Under the pieces are notes generated by a model. The model had not been told where the DNA came from, ran no database searches, and worked only from the letters and a program-made list of their open reading frames with translations. A DNA stretch of 64,000 nt from Rubripirellula amarantea (lineage in GTDB: Bacteria > Planctomycetota > Planctomycetia > Pirellulales > Pirellulaceae). The stretch spans positions 826,721 through 890,720 of the forward strand of contig NZ_SJPI01000002.1 of assembly GCF_007859865.1 (NCBI RefSeq). Direction: 5' to 3'. Shown here in pieces: positions 1 through 7,736 of the stretch (within the stretch, counting starts at the first letter, position 1; every line of letters begins with the position of its first letter). Both the position numbers and the translations under genes were made by a program.

Positions 1-2468
1 CTGAGACCGCAATCCGCGACCCGCAGAATCTTTAGCGACCTGTTGGCGTTGAGTTCGGTGACCATGTCATCGCTCAATTGCACTCCCGACAGGTCCAAGA
101 ACTCCAATGCGTCATTCCGAAGCAGCGGGCGAAGGGCATCGGCATCAAGGTCCGCGTCTTGCAGCGACAGATTGGTGACTTGGCGAAGTTCTCGCAAGGC
201 CGCGCGGGTTTCGTCATCAAACGAGATTCGATTCAGCGATGCAGTTCGCAGCGAAGGAATCCCAGCAAGCCACGCCAATGTTCCCTGACCGATCGAGTTG
301 TCATCCAGGTTCACCTCCCACAGCGTGCTAAGGCGACTCCACGACGCGGTCACTTCATCCGTCACACCCGCGCCGGGCAAGGAAAGAATCGTCATTCGCG
401 GAATTTCCCCCACCTTTCGCAGCGCGTCAGGCGAAAGGGTCGGATAAGCAACGGTCAATCGTTCCAAGCGAGGGCACACTAAGACCACATCCAACATTTC
501 GTCATTGAAAGCTCGCCCCCCCGCGGCAAACCATTCGATGTCTCGAAGTCCGGACAACTTGAAATTCGGTTGCCAAGGTTGCTCGAAAGCGAGCCCCTTC
601 AATTTAGGCGCGTTGAGGATCTGCATCAATTCTGGTGTGTTGGCGATGCGAAACTCGCCTTCCAATAGCGGTTGATCCAAGATCCGAAAGTGTTCGATTT
701 CTTCGAGTGCTGGCGAACTGAACTTCGTCAATCGGTTTTGCGAAGCAATGTCGAGTCGTTTCAGCAAACCACATTCGACGTTCAGATGCTTGAGCTTAGG
801 GAAGTGGTCCAGGATCCACGCCACGCCGTCATCGGCCAGTGAGCAACCTGCGATGAACAGCGACGTGAGTTCGTCCATCTGGTCGAGTGATTTGACTTGC
901 TCGAACGAGATCCCTGATTCGGAAATGGACAGCGAACGGATGCGTTTGTTTTGGGAAAGCGAGCTAAGATCCAGATCACCCAGCGGAAGAGAATTGAAGT
1001 ACACCGAAGTCGGACCGGTACCTTCGCTCAACATGGTAATGATCGCTTGGCAGACTTCAGGATCCGCGTCGGCCTTCCTTAAACCTTGCTGAGACGACAT
1101 CTGGTACGCCCCAAGTGCCAAGTCTTGAAGATTGGAAAGATCGCCAAGCGAGATTTTTTCGAGGTCGCTGACATGTAGATCCAACGACTTAAGGCTGGGA
1201 AGTCCATCCAGATTGACCGAGACTACCCACAAGGAACCGGCCAGCCACTGATTCTCGGAAAAGCTAGACATCGCCATTGCCGATTCCATTTCCGGAGCGT
1301 CCTCGATTTCTCGCAGAACCGGCAAGTTGATCAACGTCAGCGAATGTTTTTGCAAACGGTCCAGTCGAATGGATTGCAAGCTCGGCAGGTCACGAAAATC
1401 AAGCTCAAGAACTTGCTCATTGGAAACCCTTTGCCGACGCGAAACAAAGATCTTGGACAGCCTGGGCCAACCGGAAATTTTCAATGAGTCTGCTTTGCCC
1501 GATCGGGGACGTGGCAAGTAAAGCGTTTCAACACTTTGGGACCATCCAGGGTTGTTGATGGTCGAAAGAGTCAACGGAGTTTCTGCAACGTCGAGGTGAG
1601 TGATCCCTTGGCAGGAATTGAGCTGCGAAAACGCCTCGTCGGTGAACCCTGATCGGTTGAGCGAAAGTTTTCGAAGGTAGGGCAACGATGCGATGCGTTG
1701 CAAATCGTCGCTGTCGAGCACATGCCGGGTCAAGCGCACAGAGTTAAGGTGCGTATGGTCGCGAAACCGACTGAGGAGTTCGCCATCAAACTTCCCATCG
1801 ATGCTTTCGAAATCCGTGAGCGTCTTGACTTGCGAAACAATGCGGAGCTCTTCGTCGGGCAAACGATAAGCGCGGATGCGACGCAGTCGCGAGAACATCG
1901 GGCGGATGTAGGACGGAACATGTCTGGCAAACGCACGAGGAACCCAGACGGACTCTTCCATGCTGCACTTTTCCGACAACGACAGCATCGTTTGGACATG
2001 CGTTTGACGCACCCAATAGAAGTTGCCAAGAACCAAAGCTGGAACCGCGATGATTGAAGCAGCAAACGCGAAGTCAAAGAATGCACGCGTGGCTCGCGGT
2101 CGTGATGACCGAAAGATCCTTCGCTCGCGAATTTGAACGATGACAAACAGAAACGCTGCGACGAGAACGAACAATGACAAGTTGGCGAGCAGTTTCGGTA
2201 GTGACCAAACTCGATACGCACCGTTTGCGAAGTTTTCGTTCTTACCGAACAGTTGGATGTCTTCGTTGTAATAGACGGAATATCGAAAGGGCCAACCGGC
2301 CATTACCGGCATTTCTGGCGATGGCAAGAAACGCGGAGCGCTTTGCGACATCACCCCGCCGCCCTGTTCGTCGAGCTGAGCGAACTCATAAGGCAAGTTG
2401 GCGGCCACCATGATGGCCATGACCATCACAACAAACAAAATCCCTGTTTGGACGCCCTTACTCGTCAT
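1..2468 (-). CDS. Leucine-rich-repeat membrane protein, C-terminus cut by window edge
   Basis: I translated the minus strand by hand from the ATG at 2468 and found 822 open codons with no stop before base 1, so the C-terminus is missing. Residues 6-23 form a first membrane anchor. After about 80 outside residues, two further hydrophobic segments lie near residues 92-108 and 125-140. The remainder is a long run of irregular leucine-rich repeats of the form 'LxxLxLxxsgisD', such as FRDLPSLQSIRL and LPSLKSLDLHVSDL. The architecture resembles the large LRR proteins common in planctomycetes, which are thought to be surface or protein-interaction scaffolds; the actual function is unknown. No enzymatic motif was seen. 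The gene stands alone, divergent from the SelA-like gene. Confidence in the reading frame is high, in any role low. Confidence 0.85.
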   Translation of the reverse strand, partial: MTSKGVQTGILFVVMVMAIMVAANLPYEFAQLDEQGGGVMSQSAPRFLPSPEMPVMAGWPFRYSVYYNEDIQLFGKNENFANGAYRVWSLPKLLANLSLFVLVAAFLFVIVQIRERRIFRSSRPRATRAFFDFAFAASIIAVPALVLGNFYWVRQTHVQTMLSLSEKCSMEESVWVPRAFARHVPSYIRPMFSRLRRIRAYRLPDEELRIVSQVKTLTDFESIDGKFDGELLSRFRDHTHLNSVRLTRHVLDSDDLQRIASLPYLRKLSLNRSGFTDEAFSQLNSCQGITHLDVAETPLTLSTINNPGWSQSVETLYLPRPRSGKADSLKISGWPRLSKIFVSRRQRVSNEQVLELDFRDLPSLQSIRLDRLQKHSLTLINLPVLREIEDAPEMESAMAMSSFSENQWLAGSLWVVSVNLDGLPSLKSLDLHVSDLEKISLGDLSNLQDLALGAYQMSSQQGLRKADADPEVCQAIITMLSEGTGPTSVYFNSLPLGDLDLSSLSQNKRIRSLSISESGISFEQVKSLDQMDELTSLFIAGCSLADDGVAWILDHFPKLKHLNVECGLLKRLDIASQNRLTKFSSPALEEIEHFRILDQPLLEGEFRIANTPELMQILNAPKLKGLAFEQPWQPNFKLSGLRDIEWFAAGGRAFNDEMLDVVLVCPRLERLTVAYPTLSPDALRKVGEIPRMTILSLPGAGVTDEVTASWSRLSTLWEVNLDDNSIGQGTLAWLAGIPSLRTASLNRISFDDETRAALRELRQVTNLSLQDADLDADALRPLLRNDALEFLDLSGVQLSDDMVTELNANRSLKILRVADCGL

Positions 2469-2598
2469 GCTCGCCTTTTCGTCCTGATAGAAACCGGGCT
2501 ATTCCGGTGAAAGCTCTGTGAAATCGAGTGGGAAGATCCGCCAAATCCATAAGCATCAGACCTAAGATACCAGCGGTACATGAACGGAAATCCCAGGA

Positions 2599-2666
2599 CC
2601 CTGAGTAATCTATGACCCTAAGTAATCTATGACCTCAAGTGAACTATGACCTCAAGAGAACTATCG
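2599..2666. repeat. 17-base imperfect tandem repeat, four units
   Basis: Four consecutive 17-base units (2599-2615, 2616-2632, 2633-2649, 2650-2666) share the pattern CCtcaAGtgaacTATGA. The first two units differ from each other by one base; the last two have drifted further. The block sits in the 350-base divergent spacer between the LRR gene and the SelA-like gene. The rest of that spacer shows no gene and no clear promoter. Confidence 0.8.
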
Positions 2667-2818
2667 TACCACAACCGACGAGGGATCAATGACGACGTGG
2701 ACCGTGGATAGTACAATAGTAAGGTACAAATACTTGAGGCCGAGCTGTTGCTGGGATTCGTTCCTTCGGCGAATCGCCCCCCCTCAAATTCTCTTCGAAT
2801 CGTCTGTCGGAAATTTAT

Positions 2819-4147
2819 ATGGCATTGCCCAGTTGGACCGTTGAACTTTTGCGTCGCAGCCTGAATGAGGTTGCTGACCGTGCTCGGCAGCCCGAGACCA
2901 TCGAAAAGATCAAGACCCAGGCGACTGAGATCCTTCAGGAACTACCGGGCACCGCTGCACGCGGGATCGACGCCGTCATGCGAAGCGCCGAAGTCGGACG
3001 AAAATCGGTAGAAAAGTGGGCTCGCAAACACACGCAAATTGCAGTTCCGATGATCAACGCCACGGGCACGTTGATTACCGATCAGGGTGACGGACTCGCG
3101 TTGGCCGACCCCGTGTTTGAAATTGGACGCGAAGTCATGGCCGGGGACACGCTTCGCGGCGACGTTTTGGCCGAGCGTCTGCATCGCCGTTTGCAGAAAG
3201 CCGTTGCGGATATTAGCCACCCATCGGGTAAACCAGTAAGCGCCGCGATCAGTTCAAGTTTTGCGGCTGCCGTAGCATCGGTAGCAACGTTTTCGGACTC
3301 TCGAACCATCGCAGTACATCGGAGCGATTGTGTTCGGCTGCCCGACGGCCAATCGCTTCCTGAATCCCTTTCGTCGATTGGAGTTCGGGTTGCGGGATTG
3401 CGCTCAACGGTGATGGAGGTCGGCAGTTCGAACCATCGCGATGCTGCCGATTTTTCGTCGGTCGAACGTGCTTGCGTCGTTGTTGCCGATGGTGGCAGCG
3501 AACCTCTTCAGACGTTCGATCTGCAAGACAAGGAAGCGATCCAAGTCGCCGTTCTTCCCGTTGGATTGATTCATAACAAGGTGGATCCGTCGTTTGCGAT
3601 TCTGTCAGCCGAGGCTTTGTTGGCGGATAAAATCGACGTGGTCGTGCTTCCGGGTGATGGTTTGGTAGGTGGCCCCGCTAGCGGAATATTGATCGGCCGA
3701 GCCGATTTGATCGACGCTATTACCTCGTCGGTTGCATGGCGAGTGTTACGTGCATCCGATGCGACGACGGCCATGACGACTGTGGCAATTGAAATAGACG
3801 GCTCGTCGGTGGACGTTTCACCTGCGATCGCTCGGTTGCAAACCTCTGAAGCGAATTTGAAGGACCGAGCTGAACGTTTGGCAACGCGGCTTAGCGGATC
3901 GGATCTTATTGCGTCGTGCCAAGTCACCGCGGACGATGCTCGTTTAACCCCCAAGGGACGCTGGGTCGTGCCTTCGCGTCAATTGTGCATCCGACACCAA
4001 AGTAAGTCAGCCGCCGAGTGGTCACAGTCATTGCGAGAGGACATGCCCGCCATCTTGACCACTCATGACGAAACATTCGTCAAAGTCGATCTGCGTTGGC
4101 TAAATGCAGCCTCGGACGCTAAGCTCGGCGAACTATTGGCATCGTAA
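2819..4147 (+). CDS. SelA-like (selenocysteine synthase family) protein lacking the PLP lysine
   Basis: The 442-residue protein follows the layout of L-seryl-tRNA(Sec) selenium transferase. It has an N-terminal helical region, an INATG motif at residues 79-83 where SelA has the same motif, an SSSFAAAVAS stretch where SelA carries NNNAAAV, and a late GDGLVGGPASGILIGR segment at 279-294. True SelA reads GDKLLGGPQAG here, and its lysine binds PLP. In this protein that residue is Gly281, so aldimine chemistry cannot occur in the normal way. The SelA ERGERGSR-like loop is also degraded to DTLRGDVLAERLHRR. No selB, selC or selD is in the window. I infer a non-catalytic or re-purposed SelA paralog. 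The ATG at 2819 has no clear Shine-Dalgarno site; no better upstream start was seen. Confidence 0.75.
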   Translation: MALPSWTVELLRRSLNEVADRARQPETIEKIKTQATEILQELPGTAARGIDAVMRSAEVGRKSVEKWARKHTQIAVPMINATGTLITDQGDGLALADPVFEIGREVMAGDTLRGDVLAERLHRRLQKAVADISHPSGKPVSAAISSSFAAAVASVATFSDSRTIAVHRSDCVRLPDGQSLPESLSSIGVRVAGLRSTVMEVGSSNHRDAADFSSVERACVVVADGGSEPLQTFDLQDKEAIQVAVLPVGLIHNKVDPSFAILSAEALLADKIDVVVLPGDGLVGGPASGILIGRADLIDAITSSVAWRVLRASDATTAMTTVAIEIDGSSVDVSPAIARLQTSEANLKDRAERLATRLSGSDLIASCQVTADDARLTPKGRWVVPSRQLCIRHQSKSAAEWSQSLREDMPAILTTHDETFVKVDLRWLNAASDAKLGELLAS

Positions 4148-4338
4148 TTTCTCGCAACGACGAGGCGGCCAATTCGCACCATCGCGACGCTAGGTCGCCC
4201 GTGGTGCTTGACGCTTTCGCCGGCGATCACTTGGATTTCGGGGTGTTTTTGATTTCCGATCACTTGTGATTTCGGATGTGGGGTTTTGAAATTGAACCCG
4301 GCGGACGCGACGATTGTGCTCTCTTTAGAGGAACCTTG

Positions 4339-5805
4339 ATGATGAAAAGCGATCGGATGCCTCTGCTGTTGGCTGCGATCCTAGTCGTCACGCTTGGCTA
4401 TGCCGCAATCACGGGGCGGCTGACTCCACATCACGTAGCCGACACGCCGAGCTACTTGAACTATCCACTCGATTCGCTGCACGACGCGCTGCTGAGCCCA
4501 CGCACGCCGGCCTACCCGATCTTTTTGGGGGTGATGAAGGCGACCTTGGGTTTGGCAGTTGTGCCGTTGATTCAGTGGATCATCAGTGCTTTGGCAGCTT
4601 GGGCGTTTGCCGTCGAAATGAGGCGATACGGATCGACCGTGAAGGTTGCATGGGCTATCGGTTTTGCAATTGCGCTAAGTTGCACGGCTCTGGACCATCA
4701 ATCCACGCTCGCCACCGATGCGATCGCCGCGTCGGTCGGCATTTGGGTGGTGACGATGTTGCTGCGGTGGCACCGTACCGAACGAGGATTCAAGACAGCG
4801 ATTGCGATCATAGGATTGTCTTTCCTAGCGATCATGATTCGGCCAGCGTACCTTGCATTGATTCCGTTCTTAGGCATCGCCGGGACATTAATCATGCGAA
4901 TGTCCGGCGGCACCATCGGGCGAGGATTAACGACGTCCTTGACGCCGGTCCTGGGAATCTGTCTTTGCGTGATTGGCTGGATGGGATTGCGAGGTGCGGT
5001 GGTCGATGACTTTGCGATTCTTCCCTTCGGCCATCAAAATTTGGCCGGCGTGACGTTCCAGTTAGTCAGCGACGAAGAGCTGCGTGCGGTATCGCCAAGT
5101 TCAAGCGAATTGATCGAAGCGATTCTTGCTGCTCGCGACGATGCCAAACGTCGCGGTTTCGATTTGGCTGATGACGGTGGCCAAGTCGGGATGACGTCCG
5201 CGACCATGACGATCGAGGCCCGTTGGAATGATTTGATCTATCAAGCGATTGCACCGGCGGCGAACCAGCAGTATCCCGACGACGCCGTGCGAGCTCATCG
5301 TGAGATTGCGAAGGTCAACAAGGCGATCGTCGCGAAGTATCCGCTGCGTTACGCGCGTTGGATTGCGCTGGCAACGCGACGAGCGATCTGGGGTACGGTG
5401 GCAAATTGGCTGATGAACCCATTTTTCTTGGCTGCCACGTTGATTGCACTTGGTATCGCACTGGAGCGGTCGATTCGCTCGACACCAGAATCAGTGAACA
5501 TGCGCCACGTTAATTCGACGACCGGGCCGAATGAAACTCCCAGCTCGGGGGATGCCGCTGGCAAAGCTGAAAATAATGCTGCAAATGTCGGGGCTAACGC
5601 TTTAGTGGGCATCGAATCGAGAGCGTTTACCGACAATCCGATCGGCTGGGATTCCAGGGTGCTATTTGTGGTCGCAATGCTCTACGCCATCTGTATGATC
5701 GGGTTCGTTATCCTGACCACGCCTCCGCTTGGCCGTTTCGCTGATGCTGGCGCGATTCTGATCCCAGCATGGATCGCCCAGCGAGCCATCAAATGGTGCT
5801 GTTAA
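4339..5805 (+). CDS. Polytopic membrane protein, glycosyltransferase-39-like outline
   Basis: The 488-residue product begins at the ATG at 4339, which has an AGAGG element about 8 bases upstream; an in-frame start at 4276 lacks such support. About nine to eleven hydrophobic helices are visible: one at the N-terminus, a cluster between residues 50 and 220, and two near the C-terminus (about 370-390 and 450-475). A soluble loop of about 130 residues lies at 220-350. The first outside loop contains 'ADTPSYLNYP', resembling the acidic first loop of GT-C/GT39 mannosyltransferases, but no catalytic residue can be assigned. A low-complexity Asn/Ala/Ser/Glu linker (about residues 395-440) precedes the last helices. 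Possible role: transfer of a lipid-linked sugar at the membrane. That role is a weak inference. Confidence 0.6.
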   Translation: MMKSDRMPLLLAAILVVTLGYAAITGRLTPHHVADTPSYLNYPLDSLHDALLSPRTPAYPIFLGVMKATLGLAVVPLIQWIISALAAWAFAVEMRRYGSTVKVAWAIGFAIALSCTALDHQSTLATDAIAASVGIWVVTMLLRWHRTERGFKTAIAIIGLSFLAIMIRPAYLALIPFLGIAGTLIMRMSGGTIGRGLTTSLTPVLGICLCVIGWMGLRGAVVDDFAILPFGHQNLAGVTFQLVSDEELRAVSPSSSELIEAILAARDDAKRRGFDLADDGGQVGMTSATMTIEARWNDLIYQAIAPAANQQYPDDAVRAHREIAKVNKAIVAKYPLRYARWIALATRRAIWGTVANWLMNPFFLAATLIALGIALERSIRSTPESVNMRHVNSTTGPNETPSSGDAAGKAENNAANVGANALVGIESRAFTDNPIGWDSRVLFVVAMLYAICMIGFVILTTPPLGRFADAGAILIPAWIAQRAIKWCC

Positions 5806-6020
5806 GGCCTGATATTGCGATTGCGGGCTGCCTATTTGGGATAAGCGGCCCAGCCCCTACAAAATGCCCACGACCCTATATCGCATTTAGAGGCGCAATT
5901 GCGGACAGCTAATGATCTGTCGTACATTTACTGTCAAAACCATCGCTATGAAGTCGAGCGATTGTCGCTTATGATGAGCGGTAGACCAGATCAGTTCTAT
6001 CACCGGAGGGAGAGGCATCC

Positions 6021-6359
6021 ATGCAGGTCAATGTTTCAGCTAGGCACGGCAGTTTACAAAATGGCGACCAAGAGCTGGTTGTCGAAAAAGTCGAAAAGCT
6101 CCGCCGATTGTACGATCGCGTCAATGCGATCGAAGTGACGATTGACCTTAAGGAACTCGATAAACCGTTTGTCGAAATCAAAGTTTCGATCGAAGGTTCC
6201 GACGACTGCATCGCGACCGCCGATTCCACCACGGTAATTTCAGCGCTGGATTTGGCGATTCCAAAGGCGGAGCAACAACTCCGACGCATCAAGGAAAAGA
6301 AAACTGGCCACCGAGCCACTGGACACAAACACATTGACCCGATCGTTGCCGACGAATAA
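6021..6359 (+). CDS. hpf: Ribosome hibernation promoting factor, short form
   Basis: The 112-residue protein belongs to the HPF/RaiA (YfiA) family. It starts MQVNVSARHG, followed by the beta-alpha-beta-beta-beta-alpha pattern with a basic helix (VEKVEKLRRLYDRV) and a second helix (AIPKAEQQLRRIKEKK). It binds the 30S decoding site of idle ribosomes and keeps them dormant. It lacks the C-terminal dimerisation domain of long HPF, so it should act as the short type. A GGAGGG Shine-Dalgarno element at 6004-6009 supports the ATG at 6021. It lies upstream of a PTS IIA(Ntr)-like gene, the same neighbour it has beside rpoN in many proteobacteria, which suggests co-regulation with growth or nutrient state. 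Confidence 0.9.
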   Translation: MQVNVSARHGSLQNGDQELVVEKVEKLRRLYDRVNAIEVTIDLKELDKPFVEIKVSIEGSDDCIATADSTTVISALDLAIPKAEQQLRRIKEKKTGHRATGHKHIDPIVADE

Positions 6360-6625
6360 TTGATCCCGCAGCGGTCCAACGATGCACCCAATCATCGCGC
6401 CGACTTGGAAATTCCAATGTTTTGGGAACTCTAAGCGAGCGTCACCTCAATGCCCCATCCGGTCAGCGGCTCCGACCTACCAGTCGCCGTCACGGCCGGG
6501 ATGGACGAGGTAGATTCACCCGCAGCGTTGGCGCCCCTCGTGGCCTCAAGTGATTCAACACTCGGAGCGGTCATTCCCTCCAGCTATCTAGTTGGAGCCC
6601 AAAAGCCCCTGGAAATCCTATTCCC
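6360..6625. other. Spacer between hpf and the PTS genes
   Basis: This 266-base stretch has no open frame with coding character. No convincing hairpin, promoter element or repeat was identified. It may hold a separate promoter for the IIA gene, since the distance from hpf is too long for tight coupling. Confidence 0.4.
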
Positions 6626-7105
6626 ATGAAGTTTGCAGATTTTATCACCACCAAGGCGATCAAGGCTGAGTTAAGCTCGATCACCAAAGAGTCCGTCATC
6701 GAAGAATTGGTTCAAGCCCTTGCCGACGCTGGCGAGATCGACGCTGAACAACGTGACGACATCATCGCTTCCATCATGAAGCGTGAAGAGCTCGGCAGCA
6801 CCGGCATCGGCCGGGGTGTCGCTGTCCCGCACACCAAGCACCCCAGTGTTTCCAAACTGGTTGGAACCGTTGGTGTTTCTGATCAAGGCGTGGACTTTGA
6901 TTCGCTCGATGGCGAACGCGTCCAGCTTTTCTTCTTGTTGATCAGCCCTCCCGAGCGGCCTGGTGATCACTTGCGTGCGCTCGAAAATATTTCTCGTCAA
7001 CTCCGTGACGACGCATTTTGCCGGTTCCTCAAGCAGAGCAAGAAGCCTGAGGATATTCAACAATTGCTTCAGGAAGCCGACGATAACCAATTCGTGTCTG
7101 GCTAA
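6626..7105 (+). CDS. ptsN: PTS IIA domain protein (EIIA-Ntr / fructose type)
   Basis: The 159-residue protein matches the PTS EIIA type 2 fold. Key sites are RxELGSTGIGRGVAVPHTKH near residues 53-72, with His69 as the phosphorylated residue, and the C-terminal LRALENISRQLRDDAFCRFL helix. It would accept phosphate from HPr, and in the nitrogen-PTS version it regulates partners rather than moving sugar. No IIB or IIC domain is encoded nearby, which favours a regulatory role. The stop codon overlaps the start of the HPr gene by one base (TAATG), which indicates translational coupling. The symbol ptsN is used by family resemblance; a fruA-type IIA cannot be excluded from sequence alone. Confidence 0.85.
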   Translation: MKFADFITTKAIKAELSSITKESVIEELVQALADAGEIDAEQRDDIIASIMKREELGSTGIGRGVAVPHTKHPSVSKLVGTVGVSDQGVDFDSLDGERVQLFFLLISPPERPGDHLRALENISRQLRDDAFCRFLKQSKKPEDIQQLLQEADDNQFVSG

Positions 7106-7479
7106 TGAGTAACGCACCGCTTGTCCGCAAGGTCGTTGTGCAAAACCTCGAGGGGTTGCACGCGCGACCGGCTCATCTGTTGGTCAAAGCAGCCAACAAC
7201 TTTCAAGCAGACATCACCATCGGCAAGAATGCCGAGATGATGGACTGTAAGAGCATTTTGTCGCTCTTGATGCTCGGCGCGGCTCAGGGAACCGAATTGA
7301 CGATTTCGGTCGTCGGCCCCGATGCCCCCGAAGCACTCGAGACGATCTTAGCGCTCTTTGAATCTGGTTTTGACGAAGGCACGGGGACTGAAAACTCGGT
7401 GCCTGATAGCGTTGCCCCTCAGGGAGAAAATCCTGCGGGTGCGGATGCTGTTATGCCAGGAGCCAAGCTCGAGGAATAG
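7105..7479 (+). CDS. ptsH: Phosphocarrier protein HPr with C-terminal tail
   Basis: Residues 1-90 form a clear HPr: GLHARPA places the phosphorylated His at residue 19, and MDCKSILSLLMLGA places a serine at residue 50 in the slot of the regulatory Ser46 of Firmicutes HPr. It relays phosphate from enzyme I to the IIA protein encoded just upstream. The last 30 or so residues (GTGTENSVPDSVAPQGENP and on) form an acidic, proline-rich tail not needed for the HPr fold. No HPr kinase is in the window, so use of Ser50 is open. The gene starts inside the stop codon of the IIA gene. Confidence 0.92.
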   Translation: MSNAPLVRKVVVQNLEGLHARPAHLLVKAANNFQADITIGKNAEMMDCKSILSLLMLGAAQGTELTISVVGPDAPEALETILALFESGFDEGTGTENSVPDSVAPQGENPAGADAVMPGAKLEE

Positions 7480-7485
7480 TGTTTC

Positions 7486-7515
7486 GCGTGACCGGGGTTG
7501 ATGACCTCGTCACGC
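7486..7515 (+). terminator. Hairpin directly after ptsH
   Basis: A stem GCGTGAC (7486-7492), one bulged C, then GGGGTT paired through a GAT loop with GACCTC, closes with GTCACGC (7509-7515). It has 13 pairs including two G-U pairs. It starts 7 bases after the ptsH stop codon. There is no T-run after it, so it is more likely an attenuating or mRNA-protecting hairpin between ptsH and ptsI than a classical intrinsic terminator. Confidence 0.5.
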
Positions 7516-7736
7516 ATGCGATTCGTCGATGTTGGCAAAGACTTTCCATCCATACACACACTTTTCACTTACCGCACACAGATGGTTCGCGCCATAGCGA
7601 TGAATCTTGGCCGTGATGGTCGACATTCAATGCAACCACTCAAGCAACTGCAGGATGTTGATTCAACCAGACAAGTTTCTGGTCGAGCCGCCTGCTGTAT
7701 CGCTGCGTGCAAACGCGTGCGAACCATCGCCCGACG

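Noticed and set aside
1730-2221. Open frame of 163 codons on the minus strand
   Set aside because: It is a different frame within the LRR gene; the long open frame from 2468 has the hydrophobic segments and the leucine repeats.
5806-5870. GGGC/GCCC pairing after the membrane protein gene as a terminator
   Set aside because: The pairing is interrupted and there is no T-run, so it is not supported.
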